From: Craspedostauros australis
Taxonomy: Eukaryota > Bacillariophyta > Bacillariophyceae > Mastogloiales > Achnanthaceae
Direction: 5' to 3'
Assembly: GCA_026770025.1 (NCBI GenBank)
Contig: JAMXDE010000005.1
Location: forward strand, 1,116,001 to 1,180,000
Length of the DNA: 64,000 bases
Positions 11,707-21,870 of this stretch are shown in pieces. The position numbers and the translations under genes are program-made. The notes below the pieces were generated by a model. The model had not been told where the DNA came from and did no database searches. It saw only the letters and a list, made by a program, of their open reading frames with translations. Within the stretch, counting starts at the first letter, position 1. Every line of letters begins with the position of its first letter.

Positions 11707-13248
11707 TATTGGCCAATCACAATGGCCGGAATTTTGGCCGGCGCGTCCCTGTGACAACGGCGAAAATAATAATTTAGCCACGAAGCCAACACAAACATTT
11801 CACTGCAGAACAGTGGAAAGTAGTCTAGTTTATGATGTTGTCGATGAATCCTGTTGAGCAGAGGGTCAAACCAGCTATTATCGATTGCATACTAACATCA
11901 GCCATTGGCATGTACCTACCTTGGAACAGCTACATCCAACTGCAAGGAGATTCAGATTACATTTAGTCAGTTCATGTGCTGTCATTCGGTCACTGTGTGT
12001 AATGCGTTGGTCATATGTGCATGCAAAATGTCAATCACAATCAGATCCGACCTGGCGCCCACTTCCAAAACACTCCAAAGGATCTGGTCACGAAGTATGA
12101 GGTCTTAGATCCGTCTGGAAGGTAGTCAAATCTGAGAATCAAGATTTCGAGTGGTGCTGTGGGTGACAGTACTGCGAGCTACGCACCATACTGTGCAGTA
12201 GATTGTCAAAATGTGCAGATAAAATGTCAATCGCAATCGAATCCAACCTGGCGCGCACTTACAACACACTCCAAAGGATCTGGCCACGAAGTATGAGGTC
12301 TCCAGTCTATCTGGAAGGTAGTCAAATCTGAGAATCAAGATTTCAAGTGGAACATTGCGTCTTGTGAGGTAGATGGAGCACCGGACTGTCACCCACAGCA
12401 CCACTCGAAATCTTGATTCTCAGATTTGACTACCTTCCAGATAGACTGGAGACCTCATACTTCGTGGCCAGATCCTTTGGAGTGTGTTGTAAGTGCGCGC
12501 CAGGTTGGATTCGATTGCGATTGACATTTTATCTGCACATTTTGACAATCTACTGCACAGTATGGTGCGTAGCTCGCAGTACTGTCACCCACAGCACCAC
12601 TCGAAATCTTGATTCTCAGATTTGACTACCTTCCAGACGGATCTAAGACCTCATGCTTCGTGAACAGATCCTTTGGGGTGTGTTGTAAGTGCGCGTCGGG
12701 TTGGATTTCATTGCGATTGACGTTTTATATGCAAATTTTGACAATCTACTGTACAGTACGGTGTGTAGCTCATAGTACTGTCACCCACACTACATGATAT
12801 CTAGATTCTCAGATATGGATGCCTTCCAGATGGACTGGAGACCTCATACTTCGTGAATGTACTCGTTGAGGTGTTCTCGGAGTGGTGGCATTGTTGTAAT
12901 CAAGTATGCTTGACATTTTGTATGCACATATGACCAACATAGTACACACAGTGACCGAACGGTATCATGAGAACTGGCTATATGAGATTTATCACTCGTT
13001 GCAGCTGGATCTGGACCGTCCCAAGGTAGGTACATGCCCATGACCGATGTCAGTATGTAATATAGTTGGTTTAACCCTCTCCTCGTCTTCTGCAGAACAG
13101 GATTCATCAACACCATCAAAAACTGGAGTACTCTACACTACTCGACAGGGACACGGTTGATGTGTTTACTTCACAGCTAAATTAATATTTTCGATGTTGT
13201 CGTAAAGACACGCCGGCCATTTCAGTCATCCAATCATCGTGTCGGGCA

Positions 13249-13308
13249 CCAAAACGACCTGGTTAGTGGACTTTGGCCTCCAAAACGACCTGGTTAGTGA
13301 ATTTCCTC
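13249..13308 (-). repeat. Right 60-bp terminal inverted repeat
   Basis: Reverse-complement partner of 11647-11706, immediately followed by the second AAATCTGAAT target duplication (13309-13318). A short unique stretch then leads to the next gene's stop codon. Confidence 0.92.
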
Positions 13309-13485
13309 AAATCTGAATACAAGTATGGTTGGATAAGTACGCTGGATACCGTGGTGTACCATTGCTCTACCAATACAGTGACAGACTAACGTTCTCTACT
13401 GATGCATTCTCTACCTTATGCACATCATAGAACCAAGGGCCACATGTGTTCCGTTGAGCAAAGGCCCGCTTGTCTGTTCCTGCAC

Positions 13486-15036
13486 CTAGAACACCGTCCC
13501 CTTGCTCCATTGCACCACCGTCGTCGGTGTTTCCCCGCGTGTTCCGTACAGCTTGTCAACGAATAGGGCATGGTCATCATCCACGCCGCAGGCTTGCAGT
13601 TGGAATGCCAATCGGCGACATTCATCATCCGCGCTGCCCTTCGCTCCACTGGTTTCCAATTCACCATCCAACAGTTGAACATGGCAATCGAATTGCCCAA
13701 GTTCCAGACCAGCGAGTTCCTCCAAAGCGACAATGATCTGCACGATTGCATGGGAATCTTGATTCACGCTGGCGGCAGCTGTGCCAGACTCATTCTCGAT
13801 CATCCGACACGCTGGCACGCCCAGCAATCGACAGACCATGCTTGTTGCTGCCGAAATGAGGAGGGAGGTCGGATATGGATCGTCGTTGTTGATACTGTTC
13901 ACATTGGCGAGGTCTTGCGCAACGATCCTTCGCATGACGATGCATTTGTTGGTTTGAAACGAATGAATATGCGCAGCCGATACCTTGCGGGTGGCGCTGA
14001 GCGCGAAGTCTTCATCAATATGCCAGCGACTTCCCGTGTGCGCTTGTGAACTCGTATTGCTTGCCACAGTACGAGCATTTGAGGACGATCCCAACTGCTG
14101 CAACAGCGCATCAACGTCGTATCCAGCATTCTGCAAGGCGCTCAATAGAAGAATTTGGATCTCATCGCGCACGACCTCCTCCGCAAATGATATCAGCTTG
14201 CGGTCTTCCTCCGTTGTTGCATCAGAAGCAGAGCCTGCGTTGGTTTGCTGCGATAGCCGCAGCGCGGTGGCGCACAGTTCATGCACGGCGCGAGATTCGA
14301 AGTACATGTTGCTTGATGCGTCATCGCCGGACACAAGACCATGATCCTGACACCATGTCTGAATGGAACCGACCCCCACGTACTGCGGACGTTGCGACAG
14401 GCCTATCACGGCATCGCGCAGCTCATCTTGCGGCAGCACGTCGTCGTCATCTGGACACTTCGCAACGGCATTTGACCAGAAGTTGGCGTTGGCGAATCCG
14501 ATCATGCCAAATTCGCCCTGACGGAATGCCTCCTTGCGATGCACCAGAGCATGCGTGTACGTGGCGAAGGTGCGTGCTGGGACCGAAGTTGTGCCATATG
14601 TGGATGGACCATGCGCAAAGTGGATGTCATCCGGCCAAGACATGGGCGTGATGAGGTTGTGGCATTCGTCCGTGTAACCGTGACCAAGCAGAACCAACGC
14701 CATGGCGATGCGGCCGAATTCTCGTTGTCGGCGTGTGCTGTCAGCGTCATTCAAGGTTTGGGATTGCCATGATTGTGGCAATGACGACGGCGACGATGTG
14801 AAGGTGCTTGTCCCTGTCTCATCCGGGAAGAGTTCGTTCAGCGCGAAAGGTACATCATCGATCACCCTTTGCAACTCATCGCATGGTGCTTGCCTCGCTT
14901 CCTTCTGACGAATGCCCTTGAGTTCTTCGAGAGATTGGTAGTGCAATGATGGAAAGGCATGATTTCCCATCAACGGCCAATGGATGGTGGTGAACGTCGA
15001 TGGAAATAGTGGAGGCAGCGAGACTGTCGCCTTCAT
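13486..15036 (-). CDS. Uncharacterised protein with DECHNLITP motif
   Basis: An uninterrupted frame of 516 residues that I cannot assign to a named family. A conserved-looking core at ~110-210 contains LLGHGYTDECHNLITPMSWP, then FATYTHALVHRKEAFRQGEFG and FANANFWSNAV. The His, Asp/Glu and Cys residues there (GHGYTDECH, HALVHRKE) could bind a metal or form an active site. The middle (~270-400) is helical, with EEVVRDEIQILLLSALQNAGYD. The C-terminal third is Ser/Asp-rich. No signal peptide or membrane segment is evident. It is read away from the palindromic element, its 3' end lying ~170 bp from that element's right border, and is divergent from the YIP1 gene. Coding status is supported by length and composition; function is open. 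Confidence 0.7.
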   Translation of the reverse strand: MKATVSLPPLFPSTFTTIHWPLMGNHAFPSLHYQSLEELKGIRQKEARQAPCDELQRVIDDVPFALNELFPDETGTSTFTSSPSSLPQSWQSQTLNDADSTRRQREFGRIAMALVLLGHGYTDECHNLITPMSWPDDIHFAHGPSTYGTTSVPARTFATYTHALVHRKEAFRQGEFGMIGFANANFWSNAVAKCPDDDDVLPQDELRDAVIGLSQRPQYVGVGSIQTWCQDHGLVSGDDASSNMYFESRAVHELCATALRLSQQTNAGSASDATTEEDRKLISFAEEVVRDEIQILLLSALQNAGYDVDALLQQLGSSSNARTVASNTSSQAHTGSRWHIDEDFALSATRKVSAAHIHSFQTNKCIVMRRIVAQDLANVNSINNDDPYPTSLLISAATSMVCRLLGVPACRMIENESGTAAASVNQDSHAIVQIIVALEELAGLELGQFDCHVQLLDGELETSGAKGSADDECRRLAFQLQACGVDDDHALFVDKLYGTRGETPTTVVQWSKGTVF

Positions 15037-15578
15037 CTTGCACAGATGTTAGTGATGGAACGTGCGCAAGTTGCACAGTTGATTGTGTCGCTGGTGGCAG
15101 ATTGTCACATTCTTGGGATGGAGTCGTACGTACCACCACATGTTCGCTGGACTGGTCATAGCACCACACAGACAGAATCATGGGCGTCGCCTTGCGCATT
15201 CATTTTGGCGCGAAAATGGAAGTCTGTTCTTCATTCGACCTTTTGTCGACTCAATCGAATAACGCGGACTTCGAATCTTGCTGCTTCGGGATTGGGCAAC
15301 GGTCATTGGGTTTTGCGACCAGTACAACCACGAAGAGCGCCGAATGGCACGAGCTGACCGCGAAGAGAAGCACACGATTACTCGCAGCAACAGACGCGAA
15401 ATCGAACCGACACAACAAACATCCGCAGGTCCAACAGGAACTGCAAGTCCAGCTACAACTGCACCTGCATCCTCTGCAACGCATACGACTACAACTGCGA
15501 ACGCAACAACTGCATCAGGCAACGAAGGAAAAGAAGAGCAACACCGTAGACTCTCCCTGCAGAGACAATCAAGACAGA

Positions 15579-17192
15579 ATGGCGAGCAGACCTCCAACAT
15601 CGACGGATGACTTCTTCACCAACAACGGATCTCCGCCGAAGACGATGGCAAGACTCAGAACCAACCGACGAGGGGCTCCTCCTCCTCCACCGCCCAAGCC
15701 TGCATCGGCGACAGGTGGTGCCGCAGCTGCTGCTTCTCCTGCAAGCAAACCCGCCAGGAGCGCAGTGGGAGCTTCAGCAGGAAGAACGGCTGCATCAGGT
15801 TCCATGGGAATGACCGCCAAGTCCACAACCTCGCCGACGCGCAGAGGACCAGCTGCGCGTCGAGCGGCTGCAAGAGGTGCTGCAGGCACAACTGCGAGCA
15901 CAGGTGCAACAGGAGCAGCAACGGCTGGTGCAAGTACGAAGGCCCGAACGTTGCCGACCATGAAGAGGGCACCAGCGGCGACGAACCGTCCTGTTGGAAA
16001 CTACTACCTCAGCACAACCAACGCAGGCAGCAGCAACAGCAGCAGTCAGGCTGCGTCCACAACAGCCACGACTGCGACCGCGTCATCTTCTGCCATGGAT
16101 TGGACGACGCCAGCGGCGGCTCCTGCTGCCACGCCACGTGCAGAAGCGTCTTCAACAACGTCGACGTACAACTCGTGGGCGGCTCCCGCACCGGCTCAAG
16201 GCTCCATAAATGCGACCTCCGCAACCACAAATGCGCCAACTGCCTCTTCGAATGATTGGTTCACCCCGAGTGCGGCATCATCATCGGCAACAGCACCAGG
16301 AAACAACGGAGCATATGGCGCACAGATGAACAGCGCTTCGCAATTCGGATCCAATGGCCAGGGCGCCAACGCAAATGCGACAGCACAGGGCAACACTCAT
16401 TTCACGAACCCCGCAGGGTCTGCTGCGACCACCACCGCAAGCAACAGCGCCAGCAACGGCTTCAACTACTCCGGATATGGCAATGGCATGAACCCCATGA
16501 TGCAAGGGTCGATGGATCAGAACAATGCTAACGCGGTCAGCGGCCAACAATCGAACAACGGCACGAACATCATGCAGCCGCAGATGTTCATTCCAGACCC
16601 GTCCTCCGTGTCACAATCCGGCGGGTCGACGTCGATGGAGGACTTTGGGAACGAACCGCCTCTGCTGGAGGAGCTGGGCATCTTCATTCCTCACATCGTG
16701 GAAAAGACCAAGGCGGTGGTCGTCCCATTCGAAAAGTTCGGAGGTCATCAAATTGACCCTGCCACCATCACCAAGGACGCTGACATGGCCGGTCCATTGG
16801 CGTTTGCGATCCTGCTGGGTTTCGAAATGAGCCTCACAGGCAAGCTGCAGTTCGGGTACATCTACGGCTTCGGCCTCTTCGGCTGTCTCAGCATGACGCT
16901 CGTCATCAACCTCATGTCGCCGACGGAACCCGTGTCGTTCTGGACGGTCACGAGCATACTGGGATACGCCCTCATTCCCATCAACGTTCTGGCGCTCGTC
17001 AAGATCGTCGTCATGAACCTGATCCAGTTGCAGACGTTGGGGAGGATACTCGGTCTGCTGGCGGTCGGTTGGTCCACCACAGCCTCGACGCGGTTGCTCG
17101 AGATTGGGTGCGGCATGCGGGACCAGCGGTATCTGGTGGCCTACCCCATCGCCTTGATATACTCCGCCTTTGTTCTCATTACCATCTTCTAA
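15579..17192 (+). CDS. YIP1/YIPF-family Golgi-ER membrane protein
   Basis: From the ATG at 15579 the frame gives 537 residues. The same frame is open upstream to 15180, but that extension is Gln/His/Leu low complexity and looks like leader, so I prefer MASRPPTSTDD as the start. Residues 1-360 are Ala/Thr/Ser/Gln/Asn-rich with a Pro run near 30 and look disordered. The C-terminal ~180 residues are the Yip1 domain: PPLLEELGIFIPHIVEKTKAV leads into membrane helices beginning DADMAGPLAFAILLGFEMSL (~400), then GYIYGFGLFGC, the LGYALIPINVLALVKIV segment, and two last helices ending at ITIF. Family members bind Rab/Ypt GTPases and act in vesicle traffic between ER and Golgi. The long low-complexity N-terminus is unusual compared with the ~250-residue family norm. 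Confidence 0.86.
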   Translation: MASRPPTSTDDFFTNNGSPPKTMARLRTNRRGAPPPPPPKPASATGGAAAAASPASKPARSAVGASAGRTAASGSMGMTAKSTTSPTRRGPAARRAAARGAAGTTASTGATGAATAGASTKARTLPTMKRAPAATNRPVGNYYLSTTNAGSSNSSSQAASTTATTATASSSAMDWTTPAAAPAATPRAEASSTTSTYNSWAAPAPAQGSINATSATTNAPTASSNDWFTPSAASSSATAPGNNGAYGAQMNSASQFGSNGQGANANATAQGNTHFTNPAGSAATTTASNSASNGFNYSGYGNGMNPMMQGSMDQNNANAVSGQQSNNGTNIMQPQMFIPDPSSVSQSGGSTSMEDFGNEPPLLEELGIFIPHIVEKTKAVVVPFEKFGGHQIDPATITKDADMAGPLAFAILLGFEMSLTGKLQFGYIYGFGLFGCLSMTLVINLMSPTEPVSFWTVTSILGYALIPINVLALVKIVVMNLIQLQTLGRILGLLAVGWSTTASTRLLEIGCGMRDQRYLVAYPIALIYSAFVLITIF

Positions 17193-17642
17193 AACGGACT
17201 GGAGTCTTGGTGGTGCTGGAGGTACCATGCATATGTACGTGCATTCCCACATACGGGCCATTGAGCTTGGCGGAACACGTGGTACTATAATATTCTATTA
17301 TACAAGAGAGTAATGGCAAGCGATGTCACAAACATGGTGATCCCACAACAGACATCTTTCCGTACGCATTGTGAGAAGGGAATCCACGGTGCGTGCCAGC
17401 ATGGATAGAACGCGAATTTTCGATGCCAACAGAGCAGAGAGACAGAGAAACAATCGAATCTTCCACGACAAGAACGACCATCCGTATCCGCCTCCACCAA
17501 CTTCGCCGATCTTCGTACTCACAGTCGTACATAAATACCCAACGCTGAGGAGGAGTCCCTCATGCGCAAGATTCATCGGATACAATCCGAAGATGCGGGA
17601 AGCGGATGGAGAACTAAGTGCAGCTCCACACATGGTGGTCGA
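17193..17642. other. Intergenic region
   Basis: It contains the 3' flank of the YIP1-like gene. I see no supportable gene. Confidence 0.5.
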
Positions 17643-18431
17643 TTAGAGAACAAGCATTTGGCATGAGTACCGCACCACCCATTTCGCTGAAAGTTGAAGA
17701 CCAAATTCCGGCAATGGTTCACGAACCATCACCAGAAGTTCCATCTTGGTCTTGTCCGTATCGTTGTTGCAGCCATGCCAGGAGGAGTTATCGGTCACGC
17801 CCACATGCAACACACGCAGGTACGGCACAACCTCTTCCATTGTGAACACCGTACGCGTGCGGTGGTCACATGGCGGTGTATCTTGGGTCGGACGTAGTTC
17901 CAGCTCTTCTCCATCCACCTTTCTCTCTTGCTTCGTTCCATCTTTGTTGTATCTGCACACGCTCTGAGCACCTTCTCTACTTCTGGCACAGCATTCGATG
18001 TCGGAGATGTTTGGCAAAGATCCTTGCTGTTCTTGGGCTGCGTGTCTGCCGGAACAGATACCTACCAACGCACGTGAGGACATGTGTGCTGGGAACATCT
18101 TGGAACGGTCTCTCGATTGGACGCGCCCCTTTCCGCAGAAAGGTCTTCGATGAAATGGAACACCTGCCTTTCCGCCTCCTTTTGCGGACTACTAGCGCGT
18201 GGTAGCGACCACACGCGCGGCACCGCAAGCACACATGCGGCGTCATCTTGCTTCTGCTCCAAAAGGCCCAACGCATGATTGCCCAGGCAGTGCGCCTTGT
18301 TGCGTCCTGTCCAACACGTATTTTTCTATCGTGCCAAAACAACTCAGCACATTGGCTGTTTCCGTTACCAACCGCGGAAGAATCTGGTTGCGATGTGTCA
18401 TCTGCGACACGAATGAACCAATCACATCCAT
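17643..18431 (-). other. Possible minus-strand gene with a frame break
   Basis: Starting at an ATG at 18431, about 50 residues read like protein (MDVIGSFVSQMTHRN, then ETANVLSCFGTIEKYVLDRTQQ). A +1 shift near 18290 continues as HALGLLEQKQDDAACVLAVP through FHFIEDLSAERG. A third frame from ~17990 to 17643 carries a protein-like tail with MEEVVPYLRVLHVGVTDNSS and LVMVREPLPEFGLQLSAKW. A GTGCGT site near 18069 and an AG near 17988 could be an intron. The first break has no room for one, so it would be a real frameshift, an assembly error, or a sign that the region is not a gene. Family unknown. Confidence 0.35.
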
Positions 18432-19723
18432 TCATGGAAGATTCATCAACGATTCTGCGTTAAACAAAACTTCCTCCCAAAATGTGGCAAACGCTTCTTG
18501 CGGGGTACAGAAATGCACAAGGACAATGACGGAGATGGAGCTGTTGTGGCGCAGAGTGGGAGATTTGCGTGCGGCCGCTGGCTTTTGTCATGGCAAAGGC
18601 AACGAACGCTGATACCGAACGAAGGTGGTTGTTGTCGTTGGCGGCGGTGAGCTTGTGAAGCGCAAAGGTGGAGGGACAAATCGAAGCGAGATCAAGCAAG
18701 CGAAGTGCTGGGGCGTTGCGCGCACTTGGCAGCGACGGATTGTGACCAGTCTCCGTTTCCACATCATCGCCATTCCTCGCTTGTCTTGTTTCTGCTGCAT
18801 CACATCAGTGCTCCGCGAAACAACAGGAGCTGCTCGGCACAGGCACCACCGGCTGCATCCAACACAACAGACCAGCGGCAGCGTCGGCAGCAGTCGGCAG
18901 CAGTCGGTAGCAGTCGCACACACAAAAGGTCGTACGACACAGGGCAGACAGAGCGAGAGTATCCCTTTCTGTGTGAGGCACCATTCGTTCATTCACTCAT
19001 CTGTTCATTTCTCCACTTCCAACGATAGAGCCATAGCATCAGAAACAGCAACAGCGGCAGCAACAGTGTCAGAGACAAGAAGGATCGGAAGGACGCGCGC
19101 GTGTGGAGCACCGTGATCCTTTTCGTGCAAGCAACAGCAGACGCACGCATCAACAAGCGGAGAAAGACAGGCAACGGCTAAGATTCGGTATCATACCGTA
19201 CCATACCTTCCTGTTGGAACCAAGGGGACGCACGTCAGCAATTGAGAACATATAATACATCGCCGATCATCGACACTCTGCAAAACGGTACCATCTGACA
19301 AGAAGCCCGTCAGCGTACTCCACTCGAGTGCATAGCATAGCATAGCATAGCATACCACACCTGAGCATCGATCAAAGGTCTCAAGAGCCGGTGAGAAAGC
19401 GAGCACCCAGCAGTTCCGGTCTGGCGTTCCTTCAAGATTCACCATTGCCTGGAGCCTGCGGACAGAAACAGCAGCAGTTGGACCATTGCGGACAGCAACG
19501 CCTGCGTGGGGTGTCAAAGAAAGGCAGGAGGAGCACCTCAGCACCCCCGGATACTGCAAGATTCGCTTGTGCGCAGTATTGGCAATCATTCTCGACAGGC
19601 ACAAGCAGATACGAGCGCAACACTGCACTCATATTTTATATTGCTGAGAGTATCCAAGCTGACGTTGAAGAGCAAGGCGGTAGGAGGACACATCCACATA
19701 TCCACTGAATTGCCACGTGAACC
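18432..19723. other. Gene-free interval with short simple repeats
   Basis: It includes a GTCGGCAGCA-type short repeat near 18880-18915 and an ATAGC pentamer array near 19330-19352. Open frames are short and without domain signals. It should hold the promoter of the gene at 19724 (its 5' leader has several short upstream frames). Confidence 0.5.
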
Positions 19724-20584
19724 ATGGGGTGCTCCAACTCGACGCTGCAACAGACTTCCGTGACATCGGACAACTACGTCCCAATCATCAAGGAGTTGTC
19801 GCGCCCCATCAAGATACTGCCGGGAGAGCCTTCCCTCGTGCTGTTCCACGAGAACGATGTCTCGTCAGACGATCAGATACACTTCGCCATCCAAAAGACG
19901 AACCGCAACCAAACGGGGGACAGCTTCCGCGTCATGAACCAAGGCGGCGACATCGACTTTGACATGGGCAGCTGGAACGAGGGCAGGCACCTGTTCGTGG
20001 AACCGATCTACAAGTTCGGCGGTCCCCGCATGAGCCTCGAGGGTACCACGGGGGTGTACCAGGGTGACGCGGCCCTGCCCGTGGCCTACTGGACCCGCGA
20101 TGTGGCAAGGGGGAAGAACCACTTCAAGATACTGCGGGAGAAGCCCGTTTACTCCAACCAGGCCAAGGCCTTCACCATCGCGGGTCGCGATCAGAAGGAT
20201 GTACCCATCAAGACGGCCACGCCCTTCGTCGGACGCACCAGCGTCGACTTTTACTCATACGCCAACGTCGTCTTTGACAGGGACACCAAGATCGCTTCGA
20301 TCAAGGTCTACGGCGCACCCAAATGCAAGAACGGCGTGCCGTTGTACCAGATGCATCAGGCGACCGAATTCACGTGGGTGCTGTATCGTTTCAGTCACGA
20401 CGAGGAGAGGTACACGGTCTGCGCGGTCTTTAAGAAGGTCGTCGGCAAGAGGAAGGAGCTTCCGCTCTACGAGACTGTCATCGCGCCGCACGTCGATCCC
20501 GTCTTCATTCTGTGTCTTGGCTCCATCCTGGATTCCTACTGGACGTATCGCCTCAAGAAGCCCAGGCTCAAGCTGTTTGGATGA
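19724..20584 (+). CDS. N-myristoylated/palmitoylated LOR- or scramblase-like protein (tentative)
   Basis: A 286-residue intron-less frame. It begins MGCSNS, a good N-myristoylation sequence (Gly2, Ser6) with an adjacent Cys3 for palmitoylation, so a membrane-anchored peripheral protein is likely. The body alternates short beta-rich segments (for example FRVMNQGGDIDFDMGSW, HFKILREKP, VDFYSYANVVFDRDTKIASI). It ends with an acidic-to-hydrophobic helix DPVFILCLGSILDSYW. That plan, a 12-stranded barrel around a hydrophobic C-terminal helix, is seen in Tubby-like, LURP-one-related and phospholipid scramblase proteins. The family link is by pattern only. Codon use is strongly C/G-ending, suggesting good expression. 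Confidence 0.6.
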   Translation: MGCSNSTLQQTSVTSDNYVPIIKELSRPIKILPGEPSLVLFHENDVSSDDQIHFAIQKTNRNQTGDSFRVMNQGGDIDFDMGSWNEGRHLFVEPIYKFGGPRMSLEGTTGVYQGDAALPVAYWTRDVARGKNHFKILREKPVYSNQAKAFTIAGRDQKDVPIKTATPFVGRTSVDFYSYANVVFDRDTKIASIKVYGAPKCKNGVPLYQMHQATEFTWVLYRFSHDEERYTVCAVFKKVVGKRKELPLYETVIAPHVDPVFILCLGSILDSYWTYRLKKPRLKLFG

Positions 20585-21870
20585 AGCCCCGTGCCTGTTC
20601 GGATGCACATCATGCAACCGCGCAGTCAAGTGAAACGAAGTAGGAATTGGCACGTACGAACGTTAGGAAGTACAAACACCACCAACCGACACAACACGCC
20701 AATCACCCCGCTCTGCGAAGAGAGAGAGAGAGAGAGAGGTGGATCCACGATGAAGCTGCCAAGTCGGTTCTGGCCAGGGGCAAGAAGGGGGAAACGCGTT
20801 GTGGACGAGACCACGGAGGACGGTGTGTGGGAAGCAGGATGAGAGAAGTCCTGAAGGACAACGCCACACTCCGAGCGCCCCCACAATCGCGCTGTGTAAG
20901 CACATGGAATGCAAAGCGCCGCGAATCCACAAACAAGATGCCGTGTGCTGTTCCGTTGCCGTTTCAACGGAGCAACCGCAAGCATCTGGTGCGTCACCTC
21001 ACAGCATCAAAAGCACCCTCCACCAACGTGCGTTCACCTGGCTTCATCTTGGTCCCCCCCACATCCAAAACATGGAATCAACAACGAAGATGGACAAGGC
21101 AATGAGATGAGATGGGATGAAATGTATCGTCACAACGCAACACATGCTCTGTCCATCCAAAATGATCGAAGCGTCGATCAACACAACTGTTCAAAGGAAT
21201 GTAACACTACTCTACCATGTATAGTACATACATATACAATCTGTTATCACCATTGTACTCTACTCATTTGATGTTGCGCTCAGTATCCATTCATGCATTC
21301 TTTCGAGAACGATTCTGAAGCACTTGGCTCTACTCTACATCGAACTGCAAAGACTCCGACGCGTCTTTTCGCACAGTCTGGCCATCTGTACGTCTACGTT
21401 GGTGACGGAAGTTTCCGAACTCCTTCTTTGGCTTCGTTCGCAGATGGTGACGTCAGCTTGGTCAACATGTTTGGGGCCATCCAGTGAATTCAGGGATAGA
21501 GAAAAGGGGTGTCATGTGAATGGGGGTGAAACACGTCACAAAGATCGCGACCTTCAATTTCGGTCGCCGAAAACGAAGCACGCGACACGGCGCTCATCGC
21601 GACACAACACGGGAGCGCAGATCACCATCACAATCGCTGTCTCTTGACATCATCAACGATCTCCATCACCAGCATCAATCATCACTCGACAGATCCGCAG
21701 ATTCGCCAACCTTAATCGAGGCACGTCTTCATCACATTCTCACGTTCATCTCCAGACCCACAGAGTTGAGAAAGACGAAGCATCCTCTCTTGCATCCAAT
21801 TGCTTGTTGCAGTTTCCATCCTCCATCAGCAGACCAGCATCCGCAGTGACCAAGCTCAACAGACATCATT
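20585..21870. other. Gene-free interval
   Basis: It contains an (AG)n tract near 20718-20737 and scattered short frames, most without an ATG. It holds the 3' end of the previous gene and the promoter and leader of the plastid TPR gene. I see nothing else supportable. Confidence 0.5.

Larger units (their letters stand above)
11647..13308. mobile_element. Non-autonomous palindromic (foldback/MULE-like) DNA element
   Basis: A 1662-bp element. Its 60-bp terminal inverted repeats (11647-11706 and 13249-13308) differ at one position; each holds two direct copies of ACCAGGTCGTTTTGG. A perfect 10-bp duplication flanks it. The whole body is an imperfect palindrome. The left arm (for example 11760-12350) reappears in inverse orientation at 12408-13200, with ~190-bp subunits that match almost perfectly near the centre (~12380) and diverge outward; the right arm has one extra diverged subunit. 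There is no transposase frame, and short open frames are only inverted copies of each other. Long inverted repeats plus a 9-11 bp duplication fit Mutator-like elements, but the superfamily is inferred from structure alone. Confidence 0.9.

Noticed and set aside
15180-15578. 133-residue N-terminal extension of the YIP1-like protein
   Set aside because: Low-complexity Gln/His/Leu sequence containing probable leader; the ATG at 15579 begins a more protein-like segment.
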